This document shows positions 33,364-43,621 of a stretch of DNA of 64,000 nucleotides, piece after piece. The stretch lies in NCBI RefSeq assembly GCF_001634365.1, contig NZ_CP014578.1, positions 2,108,001 to 2,172,000 on the forward strand. The letters are read 5' to 3'. The position numbers and the translations under genes were made by a program. The notes below the pieces were generated by a model. It did not search any database, was not told the origin of the DNA, and saw only the letters and a program-made list of their open reading frames with translations. Numbering within the stretch: the stretch's first letter is position 1; every line of letters begins with the position of its first letter. The DNA comes from Paraburkholderia phytofirmans OLGA172 (GTDB lineage: Bacteria > Pseudomonadota > Gammaproteobacteria > Burkholderiales > Burkholderiaceae).

Positions 33364-36009
33364 GTGGCAGACGACCCGTCGCCGCGACAGCTCTACGCAA
33401 GGCCCGCATTGACCATATTTCACCGATATAACAACAGATTGGACCGGCCAGGCGCGATGTTCGACCGTGCATCGAAGGCGCCTGGCAAGCCGAGCATCCT
33501 CTCGCCCGTGCTCGCACTCGTGATTTGCGGGCTGCTGCTGGTCGTCTTGCAACACCTCTCGCAGGCGGTCGACTATCGGTCGGTCATGCGCCAACTGCGT
33601 CACCTGACGGCGGGCGAGTGGGCCGCGGCGCTCGGCGCGACCGCGCTCAGCTATATCGCGCTGGTCGGCCGCGACGCGGTCGGCTTGCGCTACCTCGGCG
33701 CCGCGGTGCCGCGCGCGGCGCTGTGGATCGGCGCGACGACGGGCTCCGCACTCGGCAATGCGACCGGCTTCGGCGCTTTGACGGGCGGTGCCGTGCGTGC
33801 GCGCGTCTATGGGGTGTCGGACGTCACGCCCGCGCAGATTGGCCGCATGACCGTGTTCACGAGCGTTTCACTGGCGCTCGCACTGGTGCTGATGACGGCA
33901 CTCGGCATGGTGTGCCTCGCCGACCCGCTCGCGAGGATGCTGCATCTCCCGCCGCTCACGCTGCGCTGGAGCGGCGCTGCGCTGCTCGCCGTGCTCGGAC
34001 TCGCGGCTGCCGCCTGCCGCCGCGAAACGCGCCCAATCCGCACGCGCTGGCAGTGGCTGTCGTTCGATATCCCGGCGCGCCGCGACCTGCTCGCGCAAGT
34101 GGCCCTCGCCGTACTCGACGTGGTGGCCGCGGGCCTCGCGTTGTGGGCCCTGCTGCCGCATGCGGACGTCAGCTTCGTGACCTTCATCACTGTCTATGCC
34201 GCCGCGATGCTGCTCGGCTTGATCGGTCATACGCCTGGCGGTGTCGGCGTATTCGAAGCCGCGATGGTGTTCACGCTGAACGGCAGCGTGCATACGCATC
34301 AGATGGTCGCGGCGCTGCTCGCCTATCGCGCGATTTACTTCGGCGTCCCGCTGATCGTCTCGGCGGCGCTGCTCGCGGGCTTCGAAGGCCGCGCGCTGAA
34401 AAGCCGTTTGCCGCTGCATCATGCGGCGGGCGCGTCGAAACTCGCGCCGCTGTTTCTGAGCCTCGTGACGTTCGTGGTCGGCGGCATGCTGGTGATTTCC
34501 AGCGCGACGCCCGCGTTCTGGCATCGCATCCTGATCCTGCGCGACGTGCTGCCGCTGTGGGTGCTCGAAAGCTCGCAGATGCTGTGTAGCGTGCTCGGCG
34601 TGCTGCTGTTGTTTGTCGCGCGCGGATTGCTGCGGCGTCTGGATGCCGCGTGGTGGATGACCTTGCTGCTGGCGGTGCTGAGCCTTGCGCTGTCGCTGAC
34701 CAAAGGTCTTGCCTTCGTGGAAGCGGGCGTGCTCGGCATGCTGATCGCGCTGCTGTTGTCCACGCGCCGGCGCTTCAACCGTCATTCGTCGCTGTTTGCC
34801 GAGCGCTTTACAGCGGGCTGGCTGGTGTCGGTGGCGATGGTACTCGCGCTTGCCGTGTGGGTGATGCTGTTTGCATTCCGCGACGTGCCGTACACGCGCG
34901 ACCTGTGGTGGCAATTCGCTTTCGACGAACGCGCACCGCGTGCGCTGCGCGCGACGCTGGCCGCCAGCCTGTTCGCCGCCACGTTCTCTTTCTGGCAGTT
35001 GCTGCGCCCCGCGGCGGGCCGGTTCGTCATGCCCGCTGCGCAAGATCTGCAAGACGCGGCGCGCATCGTGCGGGCGCAGGAGCGCAGCGACGCTGGTCTC
35101 GCGCTGATGGGTGACAAGAGCTTCCTCTTTTCCGAATCGCGCGAAGCCTTCCTGATGTATGCGAAAAATGGCCGTACGTGGGCCGCGTTGCACGATCCTG
35201 TCGGTCCGCGCGAGGAGTGGGCCGGCTTGATCAGCAAGTTCGTTGCGCTCGCTCATGCGCATGGCGGCCGCGCGGCGTTCTATCAGGTGCGCGCCAACGC
35301 GTTGCCGCTCTATCTCGACGCCGGCCTCACACTGATGAAGCTCGGCGAAGAGGCCCACGTGGTGCTCGACGATTTCGACCTGAAGGGTTCGCATCGCGCG
35401 CATCTTCGCTATGCGCTCAAGCGCGGCGAGCGTGACGGCTTTACAGTCGAAGTAATCGATCAGGCCGACGTGCCGGCGTCGCTCGAAACGTTGCGTGAGA
35501 TTTCCGACGGCTGGCTCGATAGCCGCGACGCGCGCGAAAAGAGCTTCTCGGTGGCCGCGTTTACCGACGAGTACCTCGCCGCGCAATCCGTGATGCTGGT
35601 GCGCCAGAACGGCGAGCCGGCCGCTTTTGTGACCTTCATGACGACCGATATGAACACCGAAGCGACGGTCGGCGTGATGCGGCATGTGGAAAGCGCGTCG
35701 CCGTATGCGATGGAGTATCTGTTCACCCAACTGGCGCTGCATCTGAAGCAGGCGGGCTTCCGCTCGCTCAGTCTCGGCATCGCGCCGCTCTCCGGCATGC
35801 AGCCGACGCCACTCGCGTCGCGCTGGCATCGGCTGGCGGGCATCGTGTGGCGCTTCGGCGGCCGCTTCTATAACTTCCGCGGACTGCGTGCTTTCAAGAG
35901 CAAGTTCCAGCCGCATTGGGAGCCGCGCTATCTCGCGGCGTCGGGTTCGGTGGGCGTGTTCTTCACGCTCGCGGACCTGTCATTGCTGGCAGGAGGCCGG
36001 CGTTCATGA
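33364..36009 (+). CDS. mprF: bifunctional lysylphosphatidylglycerol flippase/synthetase (MprF/LpiA)
   Basis: The 881-residue product has the MprF plan. An N-terminal polytopic flippase region of many helices comes first ('GNATGFGALTGGAVRARVYG', 'GHTPGGVGVFEAAMVFTLNG'). A C-terminal cytoplasmic DUF2156 acyltransferase-like domain follows ('DKSFLFSESREAFLMYAKNG', 'NTEATVGVMRHVE', 'FKSKFQPHWEPRYL'). It transfers lysine from Lys-tRNA to phosphatidylglycerol and flips the product, lowering surface charge and improving acid and cationic-peptide tolerance. GTG 33364 is used; ATG 33457 is a plausible alternative. It overlaps acvB by ATGA. Confidence 0.92.
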   Translation: MADDPSPRQLYARPALTIFHRYNNRLDRPGAMFDRASKAPGKPSILSPVLALVICGLLLVVLQHLSQAVDYRSVMRQLRHLTAGEWAAALGATALSYIALVGRDAVGLRYLGAAVPRAALWIGATTGSALGNATGFGALTGGAVRARVYGVSDVTPAQIGRMTVFTSVSLALALVLMTALGMVCLADPLARMLHLPPLTLRWSGAALLAVLGLAAAACRRETRPIRTRWQWLSFDIPARRDLLAQVALAVLDVVAAGLALWALLPHADVSFVTFITVYAAAMLLGLIGHTPGGVGVFEAAMVFTLNGSVHTHQMVAALLAYRAIYFGVPLIVSAALLAGFEGRALKSRLPLHHAAGASKLAPLFLSLVTFVVGGMLVISSATPAFWHRILILRDVLPLWVLESSQMLCSVLGVLLLFVARGLLRRLDAAWWMTLLLAVLSLALSLTKGLAFVEAGVLGMLIALLLSTRRRFNRHSSLFAERFTAGWLVSVAMVLALAVWVMLFAFRDVPYTRDLWWQFAFDERAPRALRATLAASLFAATFSFWQLLRPAAGRFVMPAAQDLQDAARIVRAQERSDAGLALMGDKSFLFSESREAFLMYAKNGRTWAALHDPVGPREEWAGLISKFVALAHAHGGRAAFYQVRANALPLYLDAGLTLMKLGEEAHVVLDDFDLKGSHRAHLRYALKRGERDGFTVEVIDQADVPASLETLREISDGWLDSRDAREKSFSVAAFTDEYLAAQSVMLVRQNGEPAAFVTFMTTDMNTEATVGVMRHVESASPYAMEYLFTQLALHLKQAGFRSLSLGIAPLSGMQPTPLASRWHRLAGIVWRFGGRFYNFRGLRAFKSKFQPHWEPRYLAASGSVGVFFTLADLSLLAGGRRS

Positions 36010-37271
36010 CCTTGCATCCGTTTTTCAGACTCGCCGTTGCGGCGAGCCTCGTGGTTGGCAGCGCGGCCGCCTTTGCCGCACCCGCCACCGTGTCCGGCGG
36101 CCGCTTTGGCGACGTGACGGTGACACAACCGGCCGGCCCCTTGCGCGGCTTCGTGGTGTTGTATTCGCCGGTCACGGGCTGGAGTGCGGCGGACCAGCAA
36201 ACCGCCGATGCGCTCGCCAAGGCTGGCGCGTTGACCGTCGGCGTGGATACGGCGCGCTATGCGGCCAATCTGAGTGCGAAAAATGAAGCCTGCCATCAAC
36301 TCGTGGGCGATGCGGAAGCCTTGAGTCATCAGCTGGAACGGCAATCGCAATCGAGCCGCTATTTCGCACCGATCGTCGCCGGCACGGGGCAGGGCGCGAC
36401 GCTGGCGATGCATGTGCTCGAACAGGCCCCGTCGAATACGGTTGCCGGCGCGGTCTCGGTGGATGCCGAGCGCAATCTGGATCCGCGCTTTCAGCCGTGC
36501 CCGCCGGACCCGACGATCATCCGAGACAAGGTGCCGGGTTTCGTCGAAAAGACGGCGCCGGGCAACGGCGATCGCGCGCGACTCGTTGCGATGCTGACGC
36601 CGCATTTGCAGACGGCATCGACGAGCGATGACGACGTCTCCGATCTGCCACTGATCGAATTGCCGGCGGCGCATCCGAACGGCCTGATGGCGATTGTGAT
36701 TTCCGGCGACGGCGGCTGGCGCGATCTCGACAAGACCATCTCGCTCGCCTTGCAGAAAGATGGCGTTTCGGTGGTCGGCATCGACAGCCTCCGCTATTTC
36801 TGGAGCGAAAAGACGCCGGCGCAGACGAGCCGCGATCTGGCGCGCGTGATGCAGACCTATGGGGCGCGCTGGCACGCGGAGCATATTGCGCTCGTCGGCT
36901 ATTCGTTCGGCGCCGACGTGATGCCGTTCGCCTATAACCGCCTGCCTGAAGCGCTGCGCGCGAAGGTGTCGCTGATTGCGCTGCTAGGCTTTGCGTCCGA
37001 CGCCGATTTCCAGATCCGTGTCGGCGGCTGGCTCGGCATGCCTGCGAGCGATAAGGCATTGAAGGTGCAGCCCGAATTGACGCGTGTGCCGCCCGCGATC
37101 GTGCAGTGCTTCTATGGTGAGAACGAGAAGGACACGTTGTGCCCGGCGCTGACCAACACCGGCATCACGGTGATTCGCACGTCGGGCGATCATCACTTCG
37201 GCCGCGACTACAACGCGCTGGAGCGGCGCATTCTGGATGCCTTCAGGAAACAAAGCGGCGTGCGTGATTAG
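36006..37271 (+). CDS. acvB: AcvB/VirJ-type alpha/beta hydrolase (lysyl-phosphatidylglycerol hydrolase)
   Basis: The 421-residue product has a signal peptide ending near 'AAAFAAPA' and is expected in the periplasm. Two halves are visible; the C-terminal half is the VirJ-like alpha/beta hydrolase: 'LMAIVISGDGGWRDLDKTIS', nucleophile S300 in GYSFGAD, and a late 'SGDHHFGRDY' histidine. In Agrobacterium AcvB hydrolyses lysyl-phosphatidylglycerol made by LpiA. The ATGA overlap with mprF gives the same lpiA-acvB operon. The stop codon lies within a 13-bp tandem duplication. Confidence 0.92.
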   Translation: MTLHPFFRLAVAASLVVGSAAAFAAPATVSGGRFGDVTVTQPAGPLRGFVVLYSPVTGWSAADQQTADALAKAGALTVGVDTARYAANLSAKNEACHQLVGDAEALSHQLERQSQSSRYFAPIVAGTGQGATLAMHVLEQAPSNTVAGAVSVDAERNLDPRFQPCPPDPTIIRDKVPGFVEKTAPGNGDRARLVAMLTPHLQTASTSDDDVSDLPLIELPAAHPNGLMAIVISGDGGWRDLDKTISLALQKDGVSVVGIDSLRYFWSEKTPAQTSRDLARVMQTYGARWHAEHIALVGYSFGADVMPFAYNRLPEALRAKVSLIALLGFASDADFQIRVGGWLGMPASDKALKVQPELTRVPPAIVQCFYGENEKDTLCPALTNTGITVIRTSGDHHFGRDYNALERRILDAFRKQSGVRD

Positions 37272-37593
37272 TCCGCGTGATTAGTCCATCTGTATGACGC
37301 GCGTCGCCAGCGGCGGCGTGCGGCCTTCAGGCGGCACTGCCCGATGTAGCGAGCAGGGATGTAGCGAGCAGGGATTGACAAGGGCAGCCAAGTCAACGAA
37401 GATCAACCGCATGAACTGCCTCGACATCCGTATTGCGCTGATTATTAGCACCATTCATCGAATGGTGGGTTAGCGCGCGTCTGATAGCAGTGACATCAAC
37501 CCGCCCCACGAGGCGGGTTTTTTTATGTCCGCTTTCTGCCTGCCTCCTGGTGATCATCATTGATGACTTGTCCTTGCCGCACAGGAGCTTGCC
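37262..37593 (+). other. intergenic region with short tandem duplications before ilvA
   Basis: GCGTGATTAGTCC occurs twice back to back (37262-37287) and covers the acvB stop. GATGTAGCGAGCAGG occurs twice back to back (37343-37372). No gene is seen between acvB and ilvA. CAGGAG at about 37581 is the ilvA ribosome binding site. Confidence 0.8.
37498..37524 (+). terminator. rho-independent terminator downstream of acvB
   Basis: CCCGCC (37500-37505) and GGCGGG (37512-37517) form the stem, followed by seven T residues. Confidence 0.85.
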
Positions 37594-39165
37594 TTGCCGT
37601 TACACGAACTCAATCAGGCGGCCGTTGCCGCTGACAGCGTGGCGTTGCGCCACGACTACCTGAAGAAAACCCTGACCGCGCGCGTCTACGACGTGGCCCG
37701 CGAGACCGAACTCGAACGCGCGCCGAATCTGTCGGCGCGGCTTTCCAACCCGGTTTATCTGAAGCGCGAGGACAACCAGCCGGTGTTCTCGTTCAAGGTG
37801 CGCGGCGCGTACAACAAGATGGCGCACATTCCGGCGGATGCGCTGCAGCGGGGCGTCATTACTGCGTCGGCGGGCAATCACGCGCAGGGCGTGGCGCTGT
37901 CGGCGGCCCGCATGGGCGTGAAGGCGATCATCGTGGTGCCGGTGACGACGCCGCAGGTGAAGGTCGATGCGGTGCGCGCGCATGGCGGGGCGACGGTCGA
38001 AGTCGTGCAGTTCGGCGAGTCCTATAGCGATGCGTACGGACATGCCGTGAAGCTGCAGGAAGAACGCGGCCTGACGTTTGTTCACCCGTTCGACGATCCG
38101 TACGTGATCGCCGGCCAGGGCACGGTTGCGATGGAAATTCTCAGCCAGCATCAGGGTCCGATCCACGCGATCTTCGTGCCGATCGGCGGCGGTGGGCTGG
38201 CCGCGGGCGTCGCAGCGTACGTGAAATCGGTGCGCCCGGAGATCAAGGTGATCGGCGTGCAGACCGATGACTCGTGCGCGATGGCCGCGTCGCTGAAAGC
38301 GGGGGAACGGGTCACGCTAAACGAAGTCGGGCTGTTCTCGGACGGCACCGCAGTGAAGCTGGTGGGCGAGGAAACCTTCCGCCTGTGCCGCGAATACCTT
38401 GACGATGTGCTGCTCGTGAACACCGATGCGCTGTGCGCCGCGATCAAGGACGTGTTCCAGGACACCCGCAGCGTGCTGGAGCCGGCCGGCGCGCTGGCCG
38501 TGGCCGGCGCCAAACAGTATGCCGAGCGCGAAGGCCTCGAGAACCAGACGCTGATCGCGATCACGTCCGGCGCGAACATGAATTTCGACCGCATGCGTTT
38601 CGTGGCGGAGCGTGCTGAAGTGGGTGAAGCGCGTGAAGCGGTGTTCGCCGTGACGATTCCAGAAGAGCGCGGCAGCTTCCGCCGGTTCTGCGAACTGGTG
38701 GGGACGCGCAGCGTCACCGAATTCAACTACCGCATTGCGGACGCGAAATCCGCCCATATCTTTGTCGGCGTGCAGATCAGGAATCGCAGCGAATCGGCGC
38801 AGATCGCCGGCGCATTTGAAGCGCACGGTTTCGCCACCGTCGATCTGACCTTCGATGAACTGTCGAAGCAGCACATCCGCTACATGGTCGGCGGCCGCTC
38901 GCCTTTGGCGCATGACGAACGCCTGTTCCGTTTCGAGTTTCCGGAGCGGCCGGGCGCGCTGATGAAGTTCCTGTCGTCGATGGCGCCGAACTGGAATATC
39001 AGCCTGTTCCATTACCGCAACCAGGGTGCGGACTACAGTTCGATTCTGGTCGGCATTCAGGTGCCGGAGAGCGAGAACGGCGAGTTCGAGCGCTTTCTCG
39101 CGACGCTTGGCTATCCGTACTGGGAAGAGACGCAGAACCCCGTGTACCGTTTGTTCCTCGGGTAG
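37594..39165 (+). CDS. ilvA: threonine ammonia-lyase, biosynthetic type
   Basis: The 523-residue product has the PLP lysine K68 in 'SFKVRGAYNK', the phosphate loop 'IGGGGLAAG', and 'ITASAGNHAQGVALSAARMG'. A C-terminal pair of ACT-like regulatory domains spans about residues 335-520 ('GTRSVTEFNYRIADAKSAHI', 'EFPERPGALMKFLSSMAP'). The two regulatory domains mark the isoleucine-feedback-inhibited enzyme that makes 2-oxobutanoate for isoleucine. The start is TTG behind CAGGAG; the length fits the family well. Confidence 0.94.
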   Translation: MPLHELNQAAVAADSVALRHDYLKKTLTARVYDVARETELERAPNLSARLSNPVYLKREDNQPVFSFKVRGAYNKMAHIPADALQRGVITASAGNHAQGVALSAARMGVKAIIVVPVTTPQVKVDAVRAHGGATVEVVQFGESYSDAYGHAVKLQEERGLTFVHPFDDPYVIAGQGTVAMEILSQHQGPIHAIFVPIGGGGLAAGVAAYVKSVRPEIKVIGVQTDDSCAMAASLKAGERVTLNEVGLFSDGTAVKLVGEETFRLCREYLDDVLLVNTDALCAAIKDVFQDTRSVLEPAGALAVAGAKQYAEREGLENQTLIAITSGANMNFDRMRFVAERAEVGEAREAVFAVTIPEERGSFRRFCELVGTRSVTEFNYRIADAKSAHIFVGVQIRNRSESAQIAGAFEAHGFATVDLTFDELSKQHIRYMVGGRSPLAHDERLFRFEFPERPGALMKFLSSMAPNWNISLFHYRNQGADYSSILVGIQVPESENGEFERFLATLGYPYWEETQNPVYRLFLG

Positions 39166-40675
<1,510 letters not shown>

Positions 40676-41024
40676 GGGCGCGTGAGCGGGCCGTGGGTTG
40701 CTGGGCGCGGAACGGGAGAGGCTTGGTCAAGCGGCAAATCCCGCTGCGCGGCGATACCCCGCCCACGGTTTTCTTCGGTGCGTCTGTATAGCCAGCGTTT
40801 ATAGAATGTGCGTCCGGGATTTTTTGATCAGGCGAATCCCGCCGGGCCCGGCGCACGCCGGCAAACGCTTGATGGGCGGGACTCTGCCATTGTCGTGTCA
40901 AAAGCAACAGTGAATTCAGGAATGGAGGATTTACCCCCGCCTGATCCGCTCCTAGACTGCTCTCATCTGCTGCACCACGTGTCACATCTGCAGCACGTAC
41001 AAGTCAATCTCTAGAGGTGGTTTC
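40676..41024. other. 349-bp intergenic region after pobA
   Basis: No credible gene. An open frame on the plus strand from 40808 gives a low-complexity product with no homology I recognise. AGAGGTGG at about 41012 is the ribosome binding site of the next gene. Confidence 0.55.
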
Positions 41025-41276
41025 ATGAAATCGCTTATCAAAGCTGTTGCTATTGCCGTTGTTCTTGGCGCTCCGATCGCTTCGTTCGCACAATCGAATC
41101 AGCCGGCCCCGCAAAACACGCAGGGCGCGCAGACGCAAGTTTCCGAACAGCAGCAAGGCGCTCGTCAGGCAGATACCAGCGGTTATGGTTCGGGCAGCCA
41201 CGGCACGTGGCAAGCGGGTTATGGCAGCGATACGACGGTCAGCTCCTATTCGCCGCCGATCCATAACGCGCGTTAA
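41025..41276 (+). CDS. small secreted protein, DUF4148-like
   Basis: The 83-residue product begins with a clear signal peptide ('MKSLIKAVAIAVVLGAPIAS', cleavage after SFA), followed by a Gln/Gly/Ser-rich mature chain of about 60 residues. Burkholderiales encode many such short periplasmic proteins with this signal and a conserved 'GYG' element, often annotated DUF4148; function unknown. AGAGGTGG precedes the ATG and a terminator follows the stop by about 70 bases. Confidence 0.8.
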   Translation: MKSLIKAVAIAVVLGAPIASFAQSNQPAPQNTQGAQTQVSEQQQGARQADTSGYGSGSHGTWQAGYGSDTTVSSYSPPIHNAR

Positions 41277-41346
41277 GGGTAAAACGAAATACGCGGATCA
41301 TCGCGGGGCTGTTCGACTCGTTCAATATCTGCGAGTCGCCCCTAAG

Positions 41347-41386
41347 AGGCCGGTCATCGGAGCATGTTCGATGGCCGGCCTTTTTT
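41347..41386 (+). terminator. rho-independent terminator
   Basis: A 13-bp stem (AGGCCGGTCATCG with CGATGGCCGGCCT) with one wobble pair is followed by TTTTTT. It ends the DUF4148-like transcript. Confidence 0.9.
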
Positions 41387-41402
41387 CGTGTCCATCAGGC
41401 GG

Positions 41403-41651
41403 CTATTGCGTGCGCAACAGGGTCATCTCGTTGCGCAACAAGGCCCGAAGGTCCTCGTCAGTCGGCCGCGTACCCCAGTGCCGCGCGCCGGCGACCGATG
41501 CAATCGCGATCCACGAGTGAGGTGGAAACCATTCGCGAAGCACGGCGCCGTCCTGACGCAAACACAATTGGCCGGTCTGTTCGCTGTATTCGGCGGAAAT
41601 GACGGTGCCGTCGATTTGTGCCGTTACACGCCGTGGATCGTTGCGTAGCAA
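41403..41651 (-). CDS. small hypothetical protein
   Basis: The 82-residue frame starts at TTG behind AGGAG with eight-base spacing. The product is soluble and of mixed composition ('RRVTAQIDGTVISAEYSEQ', 'LREWFPPHSWIAIASVAG', 'PTDEDLRALLRNEMTLLRTQ'), with no recognised family. The good ribosome binding site and balanced composition support it. Confidence 0.6.
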   Translation of the reverse strand: MLRNDPRRVTAQIDGTVISAEYSEQTGQLCLRQDGAVLREWFPPHSWIAIASVAGARHWGTRPTDEDLRALLRNEMTLLRTQ

Positions 41652-41723
41652 ATCGTCGCTCCTGTAAAAGGTATGGCGCGAATGCCTGCGCGAGCCGGCC
41701 GCGTCAGTGACGCGGCCCCGGCA

Positions 41724-42125
41724 TTAGTGATCGCCCCGGCCGTGATCATCGCCATGGTCGTGCCAATCGCCGTGATCGCCGTGATCGCCGCCGTGATCGT
41801 GCCAGTCGCCGTGCGGGCCGTCGCGATAGCCGCGCGCGTCATGCCATTCGTGCTCGTGATGGTGCTCTTCCCACTCGCGTCGCTCCCAGTAGCGGTGGCC
41901 GTCGTAATAGCGTTCGCCGTACCAGCCGGGGCTCACCACCACCACCGGCGGAGCGGGCGCGTAGACAGGCGCAGGCGGGGCATAGACCGGCTCGGGGGCG
42001 TAGGCCACGCCTGGAATACCGATGTTCACGCCCACGTCGACGTGGGCCAGCGCGACAGAAGATGCGCCGATCCCCAGACCTGCAACGATCGCGATGGACA
42101 GCCAGCGGCTTCGTGAATTGCTCAT
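41724..42125 (-). CDS. secreted His/Asp-rich protein with Pro-Val repeats
   Basis: The 133-residue product has a signal peptide ending in 'ASSVALA', a Pro/Tyr/Ala-rich section ('YAPPAPVYAPAPPVVVVSPG'), and a C-terminal 50 residues rich in His, Asp and Gly ('HGDWHDHGGDHGDHGDWHDH'). The His/Asp tail suggests binding of Zn, Ni or Cu in the periplasm or outer envelope. YXP-type repeats are common in short betaproteobacterial envelope proteins. It lies just downstream of a small His-rich lipoprotein gene on the same strand. Confidence 0.8.
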   Translation of the reverse strand: MSNSRSRWLSIAIVAGLGIGASSVALAHVDVGVNIGIPGVAYAPEPVYAPPAPVYAPAPPVVVVSPGWYGERYYDGHRYWERREWEEHHHEHEWHDARGYRDGPHGDWHDHGGDHGDHGDWHDHGDDHGRGDH

Positions 42126-42177
42126 GTTTATTCTCGGGTTTTACGATTGAGTGTGGAGTGCGCCGCGTGGGCAGCGC

Positions 42178-42297
42178 TTAGTAATGGTCGTGATAGTGGT
42201 CATGATCGTGATAACCGCCCTCGGGGACGAAGATGCAACCGCCCAATGCACTCCCGAGGGTGACAGCCAGCAGGACCAGCGCGAAAATTCGTTTCAT
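42178..42297 (-). CDS. 39-residue His-rich lipoprotein
   Basis: A short frame starts at ATG 42295-42297 behind AAGGAGGG. The product reads 'MKRIFALVLLAVTLGSALGG' then C21, so it has a signal sequence and lipobox LGGC. The mature 19 residues end HDHDHYHDHY. The near-ideal ribosome binding site and lipobox argue strongly for a real gene. The mature peptide is little more than a lipid anchor with a metal-binding tail. It probably forms an operon with the His/Asp-rich gene 52 bases downstream. Confidence 0.8.
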   Translation of the reverse strand: MKRIFALVLLAVTLGSALGGCIFVPEGGYHDHDHYHDHY

Positions 42298-42848
42298 GAC
42301 GTTGCCCTCCTTTTGCGTCTGATCGAACTCTACTGAGCGGCTGGATTACCGGTGTGTTCGTGTGTAACAGGACGTGTCGATCTCTTCACATGTCGGCCAC
42401 ATTCATGACCCGGTGTGAAGCCACGGTGGAGCGCTGCGACGAGCCGTTCCGCTGGCGCGAAACCGGCGGGCAACCCGTTGAGCGCGCTATGGAAAATCTC
42501 GGGCCTGCGCGCATCCGGCGTGCTCTTGCAGGGCGATGCGCGTGCGTATGAACAACTGGAATATGCGCGGCGCGACCCATCTCTGTGCGTATGCAGTACG
42601 GATACATTCAGTTGCAGACTTGGGATGCACGTCGGCGCCACGCTCCGCCGATCGCACTTTCGACTGGACCGCTGCTGCGTTATCGATGCGTTACGGCCGC
42701 ATGCGCATGGACGAGATCGTCAGCCACGGCATCAGCTTTTCTTAAGGTTGGATCCGTAGCATCCTGCGTGAATCCGCCCGGGATTTGTGTATCCTCGGCG
42801 CAATACGCTCTCTCCATTCAATGACTTCACTGCGGCTAAAACATTCTC
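42298..42848. other. 551-bp region without an assigned gene; possible gene remnant
   Basis: The plus-strand frame 42536-42745 ends 'FDWTAAALSMRYGRMRMDEI' and then HGISFS, which looks like real protein sequence (perhaps the end of a beta-barrel or enzyme), but upstream of it the frame degrades and no start or family is clear. I suspect a decayed gene. Its end overlaps the regulatory box of the cytochrome b561 gene. Confidence 0.3.
42730..42762 (+). promoter_or_regulatory. PmrA/QseB-like box and minus 10 upstream of cytochrome b561
   Basis: CATCAG-N5-CTTAAG (42730-42746), then ten bases, then TAGCAT (42757-42762). The architecture equals that before hpnJ and at 51881. The first hexamer is degenerate, so confidence is moderate. 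Confidence 0.5.
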
Positions 42849-43403
42849 ATGACCATGCGATCGGACCAGGCTAATTTCTCACGCTATGCATCAGGCTATG
42901 ACGGCGTAGCCAAGTTTCTTCACTGGCTGGTGGTCTTATTGATCGCTGCGCAGTTCGTGATCGGTTGGACTATGCCGGATATCCATAAGGGCACGCAGCC
43001 AGACGGTCTGATCGCGTGGCATCTCGGCGTGGGGGCAGCACTGATTGCAGCGGTGGTGGTGAGAGTCGTCTGGCGTCTCACGCACGCGCCAGTACCTGCG
43101 TCGCTTTCGCCTTTCCTCCGTTTCGTTTCGCACATCACGCACGGTCTCCTTTATCTCGCGCTGGTGGCTGTGCCCTTGCTGGGATGGGCCAATGCGTCTT
43201 CGCGCGGATGGTCCGTCAAGCTGCTTGGCGTGCTGCCGTACCCCAGCATCGCGCCGGTCGGCTCGTCGGTGGGGCATGCAATGGGCGACATCCATGGCGT
43301 TCTGGCCTGGGTGTTGTTCGCGCTGATCGCACTGCATATCGCGGGAGCGTTGTTTCATCGCTTCGTGCTCAAGGATCAGACCATGCAGCGGATGCTGCCG
43401 TGA
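42849..43403 (+). CDS. cytochrome b561 family protein
   Basis: The 184-residue product has four membrane helices with the CybB-type haem histidines: 'VAKFLHWLVVLLIAAQFVIG' in helix 1, 'WHLGVGAALIAAVVVRVVWR' in helix 2, and further histidines in 'SHITHGLLYLALVAVPLLGW' and 'DIHGVLAWVLFALIALHIAG'. It is a di-haem inner-membrane protein that passes electrons between quinol and periplasmic partners; E. coli CybB acts as a superoxide:ubiquinone oxidoreductase. Neighbours give no specific partner. Confidence 0.9.
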   Translation: MTMRSDQANFSRYASGYDGVAKFLHWLVVLLIAAQFVIGWTMPDIHKGTQPDGLIAWHLGVGAALIAAVVVRVVWRLTHAPVPASLSPFLRFVSHITHGLLYLALVAVPLLGWANASSRGWSVKLLGVLPYPSIAPVGSSVGHAMGDIHGVLAWVLFALIALHIAGALFHRFVLKDQTMQRMLP

Positions 43404-43621
43404 CCCGTTAGCGTGCGTTAGCCGCTTGTTACTCCGCGTGTTTTAACCGCCTGTCGCCCGCATGCCAGCTGCTTTCCGTCGACGGGCGGCTCGCGGAGCG
43501 ATTCGAGGAGCGAGTTGCAAAAAGTCCGCGAACGAGCGCTCGCGGACCAGGCACTGCGATCAATCAGGCGGCCGAGCGAGGCCTGAAACCTCGCCCTGGA
43601 AGCCTGACAGCCTTCGGCGTC

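Noticed and set aside
33868..35916. 682-codon minus-strand frame inside mprF
   Set aside because: The product is dominated by Arg, Gln and His and mirrors the third-position GC of mprF on the other strand.
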